Made by a program: the position numbers and the translations under genes. A model generated the notes under the pieces. It searched no databases and was not told the DNA's origin. It saw only the letters and a list, made by a program, of their open reading frames with translations. From Halomonas sp. McH1-25 (lineage in GTDB: Bacteria; Pseudomonadota; Gammaproteobacteria; Pseudomonadales; Halomonadaceae), in assembly GCF_022348165.1 (NCBI RefSeq), contig NZ_JAKRFI010000013.1, forward strand, positions 1-33,997: DNA of 33,997 bases, written 5' to 3'. Of this stretch, positions 8,410 to 15,341 are shown one piece after another; position 1 is the first letter of the stretch; each line of letters starts with the position of its first letter.

Positions 8410-8424
8410 CACATGAAACTTCAA
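8410..8424. promoter_or_regulatory. Operator-like palindrome, copy 1
   Basis: CACATGAAACTTCAA, 23 bases upstream of the iacH start. It differs by one base from a second copy at 8651-8665. The core TGAAACTTCA is a near-perfect inverted repeat. Position next to the first iac gene suggests binding of the cluster regulator, for example a MarR-type IacR, which is not encoded in the window. Confidence 0.5.
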
Positions 8425-8650
8425 TTACCTGCTCGCACTAGGTTTTATGCGGGTTTGTTTTTGAAGCAGAACTAAGTGATCTCAGGGACAGCAGCAGGTG
8501 GCCCAAACATGGCGACCCGGAATGGCCCTTGCCGCGAAGATCACACGCTGCAGCATTCGGACCCGAGCCTTTAAGCTCTGAAAGCGTGACGCCTACGGAT
8601 GGCGTAACTACCGTTCGCGTCAGCTTCACCATAGCATATTGATGAAATAT

Positions 8651-8665
8651 CACATGAAATTTCAA
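8651..8665. promoter_or_regulatory. Operator-like palindrome, copy 2
   Basis: CACATGAAATTTCAA, in which TGAAATTTCA (8655-8664) is a perfect palindrome. It lies just downstream of a minus-strand -10-like hexamer, where a bound repressor would cover the transcription start. It matches copy 1 at 14 of 15 bases, 241 bases away. Confidence 0.5.
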
Positions 8666-8670
8666 CAATG

Positions 8671-8699
8671 TGTATAAAGCGCTGCCAACCCTCTTGCAA
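8671..8699 (-). promoter_or_regulatory. Candidate sigma-70 promoter of the iac operon
   Basis: On the minus strand TTGCAA (8699-8694) and TATACA (8676-8671) are separated by exactly 17 bases, each matching the consensus hexamers at four of six positions. Transcription would begin near 8664 inside the palindrome and leave an untranslated leader of about 280 bases before iacH. A second promoter closer to iacH is possible. Confidence 0.4.
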
Positions 8700-8759
8700 T
8701 CCCAAGCTTCGCTGCAGTTGGTCAGTGGTAATAACCTGACTTATTTTACAGGAATTTTC

Positions 8760-8773
8760 AAGTAAATTTACTT
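8760..8773. promoter_or_regulatory. 14-base perfect palindrome
   Basis: AAGTAAATTTACTT is a perfect inverted repeat about 60 bases upstream of the candidate iac -35. Its sequence is unlike the other two palindromes, so it would be read by a different regulator if it is functional. Confidence 0.3.
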
Positions 8774-9014
8774 ACTAACCGCTATCCCCGCCATTAGACT
8801 TTCGTCCTATCATTTGTAACCGAATGTACAGAGCGTCACTTCGTTTACTGGGGTTCACCAGCTTGCACCCGCTCTCTTACTGATCGGCTCCAATTGGCCA
8901 TCAACGGCTACTTTACAACCACCAAAGGGTTCATCATGCCGACCAACCCCCATCCGCTCACACATAACCTCTTTATTAGTATACAAAGTGGTAGATACCA
9001 TAATGGAGAGAGAC

Positions 9015-9034
9015 GCGCCGTTTAAGAACGGCGC
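9015..9034 (-). terminator. Hairpin downstream of the opine operon
   Basis: An 8-base perfect stem (GCGCCGTT / AACGGCGC) with a 4-base loop, 56 bases after the stop of the TRAP receptor gene. On the minus strand it is followed by GTCTCTCTCC, not a true T run, so it is a weak intrinsic terminator or a 3' end stabiliser. Confidence 0.45.
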
Positions 9035-9089
9035 TGATACCTAGCCAATGATAATTTTGATTTACTCATTACTCTAACATTAACTGCCT

Positions 9090-10142
9090 CTAAGGAGTCT
9101 GATATTCTTTTATCATTTCATACATACGCTCGGCAAACCTCTTGGCAGGTAGCCCTTTATTTTCTGCCTCACTGAGTATAGCCCCATTGACCGTGGCGAG
9201 CTTTTCATCCCATTGCTCTTGCTCTTTATTACTCAGATTTATAATCTCAACTCCCTCTTCTTCTTGAGCCCATTCCATTGATTTGCTAATGTGCTCATCA
9301 AGGTATTCTCCAGTGAAGGAAGCCATTTGAGGCCCTAAATCGTTGATAACCTCCTGTACATCTTCGGGTAGGCTCTCCCATTTTTCACGGGTCATAAGAG
9401 CCGCAAAAAGGGTATTAGTTAGAGGGTAGTCAGTTACGTATCCGATCATGCGAGCGAACTGCATATCCATCAATACCTCACGAGACGCTGCATACCCATC
9501 AATCACTCCCGACTGTAGTGCCTCGCTTGTTTCTGCTTGTGACATACCAACAGCTGACGCCCCCAGAGCCTCAAGCGCACGAGAATTACCACCAGAGATA
9601 CGAATATCGAGTCCTTCTAGATCCTTAGTGGTGCGCACTGGATCGAGAGTCTGTATATAGGCAGGTTCCGAGGTAAATGCTGTAACTACCTTAAAGCCTT
9701 CGAAGCCAGGCATTTCATCCTCAAACTCTTGGGTCAAGCGAAAGGCTACCTGACTTGCAACTGTTGAGTTGACTCCCTGGCCCGTCAGGTTACCAGCCAA
9801 GTTGAAAAGTGGGAATCGTCCAGGCTCATAGGATGTCGCTGATAATCCTATATCTGCAACACCACTCAGCACACCATCGTACATATTCTGAGCCGTCAGC
9901 AATGAACCACCTGGAAACAGCGCTACCTCCACGCGCCCCTCAGTGCGCTTATTAACTTCGTTAGCCCAGCGCTTCATCTGCACCGCAGGAAAGCTATCAG
10001 CCGGTGCAAAAAAAGCGTAGCTTAAGGTAATAGGCTCTACCGGCACTTTCTCTTGCGCCCACGCCTCATTTTTCTCCCCACTGAAGCTAGATAAAAGAGA
10101 CAAACTTGCAACGATAACAGATAATCCTATTGTATTATTCAT
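9090..10142 (-). CDS. TRAP transporter solute-binding protein (DctP family), orphan
   Basis: A 350-residue periplasmic receptor. An N-terminal hydrophobic stretch ends near AWA|QE (about residue 30), a normal signal peptidase site. The mature part shows the family core: NMYDGVLSGVADIGLSATSY, then the ligand-arginine region DLEGLDIRISGGNSRALEAL, and EALQSGVIDGYAAS. It binds a carboxylate-type solute and hands it to a DctQ/DctM pair, but no membrane subunits are encoded next to it. It is the last gene of an operon with a 3-hydroxyacyl-CoA-dehydrogenase-like enzyme and an opine dehydrogenase, so the solute may be an opine or related amino acid derivative. AGGAG precedes the ATG. Confidence 0.85.
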   Translation of the reverse strand: MNNTIGLSVIVASLSLLSSFSGEKNEAWAQEKVPVEPITLSYAFFAPADSFPAVQMKRWANEVNKRTEGRVEVALFPGGSLLTAQNMYDGVLSGVADIGLSATSYEPGRFPLFNLAGNLTGQGVNSTVASQVAFRLTQEFEDEMPGFEGFKVVTAFTSEPAYIQTLDPVRTTKDLEGLDIRISGGNSRALEALGASAVGMSQAETSEALQSGVIDGYAASREVLMDMQFARMIGYVTDYPLTNTLFAALMTREKWESLPEDVQEVINDLGPQMASFTGEYLDEHISKSMEWAQEEEGVEIINLSNKEQEQWDEKLATVNGAILSEAENKGLPAKRFAERMYEMIKEYQTP

Positions 10143-10201
10143 GGATTCTCCTAAACCAAATATTTTTTAATATAGATCTTTTTCTGTACTCTCAGACCAA
10201 A

Positions 10202-11173
10202 CTATAAAGTAGCTGGCATGAGCCGTGATATCCTCAACCTCTCGATAAACGCATCGGAGCGCCGCTTCCTATGCTCTTCCAAATCGATTCCTTTATACTC
10301 AAAAAAACCGCGACCATCTCGAAACCCTCTTTTCTGCAGCCTCATGTTTTCTTGGACTACATCAGGCGCCTTAAATCGCTCGCCTAGCATCTCGCTGAGA
10401 TAGTCGGATGCATAATAAAGAGTATCTCCACCGCCCCAGTCTATAAATTCTAGAACACCTAGTACTGAATACCTTAATCCAAAACCGATACGTGTCGCAG
10501 TATCAATGTCCTCAGCGCTGGCCACGCCCTCTTCTACCATGCGTGCCGCTTCATTCATGATTAGCACTTGTAGCCGAGGCACAATATAGCCCGGCGAGGC
10601 GTTACAAAGAACCGGAACTTTTCCTATTTCTTGGAGAAATTTGAATAGAAAGTCTATAAAATGCTGCTGAGTATTTTCACCCTTGCTTACCTCAACCAAG
10701 GGCATTAGATAGGCTGGATTGAGCCAATGCGCGTTCATAAAGCGTTCAGGGTAACTCACCATCTCTGATAACTCTGTTACCAGAAAGGTCGACGTGGTCG
10801 ATGCAATGACTACATCTGAATAGAAGTGTTCGCTAGCCCAAGCTAAGCATTTTCGCTTAATTTCTTTAACTTCTGGCACTGCCTCGAAAGCCAGCTTAAT
10901 ATCATTATATCGTCCATTTACTATATTGGCGTCAACTATCTGCAACCGAGAAACTATTTCATTGCTCATCCCTTCTCGGATATTAGACCTGCTTTCAAGA
11001 TAGCGCAACTCTGCTAATAGTCGATTTTTAATCTCCAAATAATACGTATCTCGCTCCTCCTCCCCTCGTGACTTAAAATCGAACATTACAACGTCTTGTC
11101 CGGATAATATAAAAGAGAGGGCAATGCCTTCCCCCATGCGACCAGAGCCTAAAATTGCAATTCGCTTATTCAT
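10202..11173 (-). CDS. 3-hydroxyacyl-CoA dehydrogenase family protein
   Basis: A 323-residue two-domain NAD-dependent dehydrogenase. The Rossmann motif GSGRMGEGIALSF lies at 9-21. The catalytic segment HWLNPAYLMPLVEV corresponds to the H-x-NP-x2-MPLVE signature of the family, and SPGYIVPRLQVLIMNEA opens the C-terminal domain. This superfamily also contains L-carnitine dehydrogenase and L-gulonate dehydrogenase, so a CoA substrate is not certain. The ATG at 11173 is preceded by AGGAG; a longer reading frame upstream lacks a ribosome site. Between an opine dehydrogenase gene (28 bases upstream) and a TRAP receptor gene, it probably oxidises a 3-hydroxy acid in the same route. Confidence 0.8.
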   Translation of the reverse strand: MNKRIAILGSGRMGEGIALSFILSGQDVVMFDFKSRGEEERDTYYLEIKNRLLAELRYLESRSNIREGMSNEIVSRLQIVDANIVNGRYNDIKLAFEAVPEVKEIKRKCLAWASEHFYSDVVIASTTSTFLVTELSEMVSYPERFMNAHWLNPAYLMPLVEVSKGENTQQHFIDFLFKFLQEIGKVPVLCNASPGYIVPRLQVLIMNEAARMVEEGVASAEDIDTATRIGFGLRYSVLGVLEFIDWGGGDTLYYASDYLSEMLGERFKAPDVVQENMRLQKRGFRDGRGFFEYKGIDLEEHRKRRSDAFIERLRISRLMPATL

Positions 11174-11201
11174 ATTTACTCCTATGCAGAGGTCAGCATA
11201 T

Positions 11202-12308
11202 TCATGCACTGGCTCCATAAAATAATAGATTTTGCATTTGATCTCGGGAAAGTTTGGCTAGGCCCAAATTATCTAGCGTCCGTCCCTCAGCATACAGATC
11301 ACGCCCTGTAATAGCAGATGCCATACTCAGCAAGCCCTCAGCCACTGGAGTTGGCTGTCCAGCCCAGCGCCCAACCGAAACTATGAAGGATAGCCCTAAC
11401 CGCGTATCTTCCAGCATGTATCTATGGGTTAATAAGTCAATTTTTTCCCGCCAGTCGCCACTATCAGTAAGCTTTCCATGAGCACCTCGCCCGTACATCC
11501 ATTCCTCCCCCTCTTCTGCATAATGATTTTTTAGAGGGAAATGCGAAGGACCATAACCCAGAGCTTTACGAACTGCGATACGTTCATTATCCAAAGCGGT
11601 TGTCACACTACGAATCGAGCGCTGTGTTCCCTCATTATGTATATCCCATGATTCAAAATGCTCAAGCGGACCAGCATTCATCATAATCAGCGGAGGATGA
11701 ATGACAGGGCCGGCATTCATCAGTGCTGCACTCAATCCATCTTCGATCGGCTCAACGCTCGGATAGGCTTCTTGCAGAATGTTGATTGCTTGGTCCGTTA
11801 GCTCCTTTGGAAATACTCCGGTGGGTAGGCGTGTAGCATAGACACTGATAACAACTTTATTCGGCCCATGCTTACGGGCTAAGTATGGTAGAGTTCCTGT
11901 CTCGCAAAACGCTACCTTGCTCTGATTACCAGAATCACGCATAGCTTTATGAAAGACATAGCAGCCAAAGGTACCAGGCGGCAAGAACACTACTTGCCCA
12001 TCTTTAAACAATGGCGATAAGTCTTTAGCTAGGCTCTCGTGTGAAGTGGAAGGTAGAGGTATAATTATCAATTCAGCATGGGCAACTGCGTCTTCTAGAC
12101 TGTTTGACAATGCTAACTTCCCTTGGCCTTCGCCAATAGCAATATGTCGCTCCCCTTTTGCATCTTTTACATTAATATTTCCTAGCTCGGCCAACTCACT
12201 GATTGCTGAAGCATCTCGCCTCCATAGGACTACTTCTGCTCCCTTCTCTACCATTTCTACCGCTGCGGCATAACAACCATGGCCACCACCGATCACACTA
12301 ATCTTCAT
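11202..12308 (-). CDS. NAD/NADP octopine/nopaline dehydrogenase family protein
   Basis: A 368-residue opine-dehydrogenase-like enzyme. The N-terminal Rossmann motif GGGHGCYAAAVEM (7-19) is followed by the C-terminal octopine/nopaline dehydrogenase domain, including the stretch NAGPVIHPPLIMMNAG (about 217-232) with the conserved histidine and the later GYGPSHF segment. The family makes or splits the secondary amine bond between an amino acid and a 2-oxo acid. In a bacterium beside a TRAP receptor a catabolic role is more likely than synthesis, though metallophore-type opines are synthesised by relatives. The start at 12308 has GGAG seven bases upstream; the frame is open further upstream but without a ribosome site. 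Confidence 0.8.
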   Translation of the reverse strand: MKISVIGGGHGCYAAAVEMVEKGAEVVLWRRDASAISELAELGNINVKDAKGERHIAIGEGQGKLALSNSLEDAVAHAELIIIPLPSTSHESLAKDLSPLFKDGQVVFLPPGTFGCYVFHKAMRDSGNQSKVAFCETGTLPYLARKHGPNKVVISVYATRLPTGVFPKELTDQAINILQEAYPSVEPIEDGLSAALMNAGPVIHPPLIMMNAGPLEHFESWDIHNEGTQRSIRSVTTALDNERIAVRKALGYGPSHFPLKNHYAEEGEEWMYGRGAHGKLTDSGDWREKIDLLTHRYMLEDTRLGLSFIVSVGRWAGQPTPVAEGLLSMASAITGRDLYAEGRTLDNLGLAKLSRDQMQNLLFYGASA

Positions 12309-13310
12309 TTTTACTCCAGTTCGTCTTGGCAATCTTACGATCAAAATAGCATTCAGCTGCACCGGGTTGCTATCACTCAAACGAAGCCTTCATTCAAAAT
12401 GCGCAAGCTACTTGACTCCACTTCCTAAATCTGATGTCTGGTTTCGCCTAGGGTCTCTGGCCCTGCTCTAGGCAACTTGGTCCACCGGAAATATCGGATT
12501 CCCACTAAGTTTACTCCGTCAGTTTTTGCTGAAGTGCATGAAGACATTCAACGAGGGTAACTGGATCTCCTGCCGGAAAGTGACGGCAGACGCAGCCAGC
12601 GACGTGGAACGAGGCGCCTTGGATCTGTACGGGTATTCTCGACTGCATCCCGGCTGCACCACCTTCGTACGGTCTTGGGGTTGATAACGTAGCGTCGGAG
12701 TAATATCGCGGCATACTCCGTCGATCGCTCTATCTCTTAGAGGGCGGCGTGCGTGGTCGTGGCGCATTTATAAAGAAGCCAAGCCTTGACTCCTCTCCTC
12801 CCTTCTCGCTTCGAGGAGCAGGAAGAGAATTCCTGGGCGCCCACCCGCGAAGAGGGCAAACGGGCACCATGGCTGGCTGGGTGACCATCTGAAAGCGGCT
12901 ACGCTGGCGTCCTGAGCTTCTTCCACCACAACAAGATCATAATTGCCCATCGGATTGAGGGTAATTCGCCGGTCAATCTCGAGGAGATTCACGGTCACGG
13001 GCATAGCCTGTGTCCATAGCTTGATCACGGCCTGAAACGTCAGAGGTGCCGTGCCTGGCGCACTGTTGCACTGGGAGAACCAGACATCGCAGGCCACGGC
13101 CAGAATATGCCGGGTTTCACTGGGATGGTTGATCCAGTCAGGCTCGTTTGGTCGCCACCGTTGTGGGGAGATTGGAGGGCCCGGGATAACGGTTGTCACT
13201 CTCGTAGAAGTGCGCCAGCACGCGCTTGACCTATGAACGTCGGCAATGACCTGTGAAGGTGCCGGCGGCGGGCCGGGCATGCGGAAATATCAGGTGGTGC
13301 GGTGGGTCTG
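12309..13310. other. Gene-poor stretch with a coding-like remnant
   Basis: No intact gene is recognisable. On the minus strand 12768-13280 is open for 170 codons, and its middle (about 12880-13170, with NHPSETRHILAVACDVWFSQ and VTVNLLEIDRRITLNPMGNY) looks like real protein, whereas its ends look like frame-shifted sequence. A second coding-like piece reads LAHFYESDNRYPGPS in another frame near 13180-13220, which suggests a decayed gene. I do not recognise the family. Confidence 0.35.
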
Positions 13311-13341
13311 AAACGATAAAACCGCCCTGGTTAGGCGGTTC
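13311..13341 (-). terminator. Intrinsic terminator on the minus strand
   Basis: A 7-base stem AACCGCC / GGCGGTT with a 7-base loop, followed on the minus strand by TTTTATCGTTT. The gene it once served, at higher coordinates, is no longer recognisable. Confidence 0.55.
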
Positions 13342-13534
13342 TGCGTGCAGGGCTATTGGTGGCAGCCCCGCATGGTCCTTGGGACCAGCGTGTCGGCATG
13401 AGTAAGGTTATGCCTAATTTTTCGTCCTATCAAGCTTTCGCTTGATGCGGGACCAGTCGCGGCCGCAATTATTTACCGACAGACTGCTTTGTTAAAGCGG
13501 TGCCGCCCCGTTACCCTATGTTTATCGACGGCCT
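13342..13534. other. Hairpin-rich sequence without a gene
   Basis: Two perfect short hairpins stand out: TGGTCC-TTG-GGACCA (13373-13387) and ATCAAGC-TTTC-GCTTGAT (13429-13446). No reading frame of note. It may be the remains of a structured RNA or of IS ends; I cannot assign it. Confidence 0.35.
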
Positions 13535-13622
13535 TGAGAGGCCCGTGCAGGCAGCTTAGAAATCCAAGCTGGTGATGCCGCGCGTCGGTGAGCGGTTCAC
13601 TGCCGTGCAGGCAGCTTAGCAA
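13535..13622 (+). CRISPR. Relic type I-F CRISPR array with one spacer
   Basis: A 28-base repeat at 13595-13622 reads GTTCACTGCCGTGCAGGCAG followed by CTTAGCAA, nearly the type I-F consensus (which ends AGAAA). An upstream unit at 13535-13562 keeps the 3' two thirds of the repeat (CCGTGCAGGCAGCTTAGAAA) while its first eight bases are degenerate. The sequence between them is exactly 32 bases (13563-13594), the normal I-F spacer length. No third repeat follows and no cas gene is in the window. The leader side appears to have been cut away. Confidence 0.75.
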
Positions 13623-13835
13623 GATGCGCTCATGAGGATGGCATGACGCACCACAACCGCTGGCAAACCCCTTGCCGAATCATGGTCGGCGCCGTCGCCC
13701 CGCAACTCGACCAGCCCCGCAGCGCCAGCATGACGAACCACGAAGACCCTGGGCTCATCGGAGCAGAGACTCAATGCACTGCCACGATGCCGATGCCATC
13801 GCGGGTGATTTCCGTGATCGGGAAGCGCGACATGC

Positions 13836-13854
13836 CTCGCACTTTTAGTGCGGG
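13836..13854. repeat. Left-end subterminal hairpin of the IS200/IS605-type element
   Basis: Six perfectly paired bases (CGCACT / AGTGCG) around a T loop, extended by weaker pairs. Its loop region resembles that of the right-end hairpin at 15102-15121. Confidence 0.55.
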
Positions 13855-13882
13855 AAGGATAGCGCGGGGCACGAAGCGCCCT

Positions 13883-14032
13883 TCAATGTGAGCGGCTCTG
13901 CTGCTCGATGTATTGGCGAACCACGGAGATCGCACTGAAGATCCTGCCTCTGTACTTGGTAACAAACACCAAGTGCACGTGGAGCATGAAAACGCAGTGC
14001 CTGCCGGTTCTATAAGGTTGTCTAGTATCCAT
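13883..14032 (-). pseudogene. tnpA of the IS200/IS605 family with an internal deletion
   Basis: A 49-residue frame. Its first 32 residues (PYRTGRHCVFMLHVHLVFVT onward) are the normal N-terminus of IS200/IS605 TnpA, and its last 15 (ISVVRQYIEQQ) are the normal C-terminus that carries the catalytic tyrosine. Roughly 80 residues between them, including the HUH metal-binding motif, are gone, yet the frame is kept. Full-length proteins have about 130-150 residues. It cannot be an active transposase. It diverges from tnpB with about 20 bases between the starts. Confidence 0.75.
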
Positions 14033-14053
14033 AGACCAAGCATACTCGAAGCC

Positions 14054-15114
14054 ATGAAACAGACAAAGACTCTTAAAGTTCGAGTAAAGGACAAGCACGT
14101 CGCCCAACTTAACCGTATGGCGCGCAGCGTGAACTTCGTCTGGAACTACATCAACGAGCTGAGCTCTCGATCGATCCGGGAGCGCGGGGTTTCCTCTCGG
14201 CCTACGACATCCAGAAATACACCAATGGTGTTGCCAAGGATCTAGGCCTGCACAGCCACACGGTGCAATGCGTAGGCAAGGAATACGCCACCCGCCGCAA
14301 GCAGTTCAAAAAGTCGCGCCTGGCATGGCGGAAATCTCGGGGCGCGCGCCGTTCCCTTGGCTGGATTCCGGTTAACACAGGTGCCGCCAAGTGAAAGAAC
14401 GGGCAAGTGTTCCACAACGGCAGCTACTTCAAGGTCTGGGGCAGCCGCGGACTGAGCCAATACAAGTTCCGGTCGGCCAGCTTCAACGAGGATGCTCGGG
14501 GTCGGTGGTACATCAACGTAGCGGTGGAGGTGGAGGCCCAGCCGTCCGCTGGCCAAGGCGCAATCGGTATCGACTTGGGCCTGAAGGACGTGGCGACCTG
14601 CTCCAACGGTGAGAAGCTGGAGAATGGTCGCTTCTACCACAATCTCGTAGACAAGCTGGCCACCGCCCAGAGGGCTCGCAACAAGCGCCGGGGGAAGGCG
14701 ATCCACGCCAAGATCAAGAATCGGCGCAAGGACGCACTGCACAAATTCTCTCGTCGGCTGGTGAATCAGCACGGCGAAATCTATGTGGGCGATGCCAGCC
14801 CCACGAAACTCGCGAAGCCCCGCATGGCCAAGTCGGTGCTGGACGCTGGCTGGGGCCAACTCAAGACGATGCTGGAATGCAAGTGCGATCACGCAGGCAT
14901 CGTCTTTCGAGAGGTTCGCGAGGCCTACACCAGCCGTACCTGTTCGTCGTGCGGCTCGCTTAGCGGGCCACAGGGCGTAAATGGGCTACGAGTAAGAGGC
15001 TGGGAATGCGCGGAGTGTGGTGCACTCCACGACCGGGACGTGAACGCAGCCCGGAATATCCTCAGTCTCGGGGCAGGACGTTGCCCTCAAGCAGTTGGAA
15101 TCTCCGTCCTTTAG
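14054..15114 (+). pseudogene. tnpB (RNA-guided nuclease / OrfB) pseudogene
   Basis: The frame opens with MKQTKTLKVRVKDKHVAQLN, shifts frame somewhere in 14160-14195, and continues as AYDIQKYTNGVAKDL. An in-frame TGA at 14392 stands where relatives have tryptophan (AAK-W-KNGQVF), a one-base TGG to TGA change. After it the protein is intact to 15114: RuvC motif I IGIDLGLKD, the segment EIYVGDAS, the zinc ribbon CSSCG...CAECG and RuvC motif III HDRDVNAARNI. TnpB proteins are RNA-guided nucleases, ancestors of Cas12. The two lesions would remove the N-terminal third, so I call it inactive. The C-terminal part alone could still be expressed from an internal start. Confidence 0.85.
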
Positions 15115-15121
15115 GGCGGAG
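15102..15121. repeat. Right-end subterminal hairpin of the IS200/IS605-type element
   Basis: An 8-base stem (one G-U pair) with a TTTA loop overlapping the last codons of tnpB, typical of this family and part of the expected omega RNA 3' region. Confidence 0.6.
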
Positions 15122-15341
15122 AGGACGTCAATCCGATTGGCAGGAAGCTGTAATTCTCAACCATGTCGACGGTGAACGCCTCCGGCTGCGGATCGATACT
15201 GAAAAAGTCCTGAGGATAAGGATAGAAGGTATTGGTACGGCTTGAGGTCATGGGTGTCATCTCGGCAAACCTTCCGACATTGGTTGAATACAGCCATCCT
15301 ATCCAACCCGAGGAAAAGGCCGAAAGATGCCGGTCAAATCG

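Larger units (their letters stand above)
8387..9089. other. 703-base intergenic region between the iac and opine operons
   Basis: It holds the iac control region (promoter-like sequence, two operator-like palindromes), a GC-rich middle part (about 8480-8600) without a recognisable gene, a separate 14-base palindrome and, at the far end, a hairpin following the opine operon. A 29-codon frame starts at 8937 on the plus strand but I cannot support it as a gene. Confidence 0.6.
13835..15132 (+). mobile_element. Decayed IS200/IS605-family element with divergent tnpA and tnpB
   Basis: About 1.3 kb bounded by subterminal hairpins, CGCACT-TTT-AGTGCG at 13838-13852 on the left and CTCCGTCC-TTTA-GGGCGGAG at 15102-15121 on the right, which are the kind of imperfect palindromes TnpA recognises. 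Inside are a shortened tnpA on the minus strand and a broken tnpB on the plus strand, the IS605 arrangement. Both genes are damaged, so the element cannot move by itself. The right-end region after tnpB is where the guide (omega) RNA would be encoded. Confidence 0.75.
13771..15260 (-). pseudogene. Small gene apparently split by the IS200/IS605-type element
   Basis: To the right of the element a minus-strand frame starts with ATG at 15260, with GGAAGG about ten bases upstream, and reads MTPMTSSRTNTFYPYPQDFF on towards SFLPIG at the element border (15133). To the left, a frame ending at 13771 reads MSRFPITEITRDGIGIVAVH and stops. If the element spans 13835-15132 the two halves rejoin in frame into a 63-codon gene. 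The protein family is unknown to me, and the exact border is chosen to give this fit, so the reconstruction is an inference. Confidence 0.4.

Noticed and set aside
13373-13446. Retron or other structured RNA suggested by consecutive hairpins
   Set aside because: No reverse transcriptase or other partner gene is nearby and the hairpins are short; IS debris is as likely.
13535-13622. A Tn7-like CRISPR-associated transposon with an atypical I-F repeat
   Set aside because: The degenerate repeat next to a solitary spacer recalls such elements, but no tnsA/B/C, tniQ or cas gene is present in the window, and simple truncation of an ordinary array explains the data.
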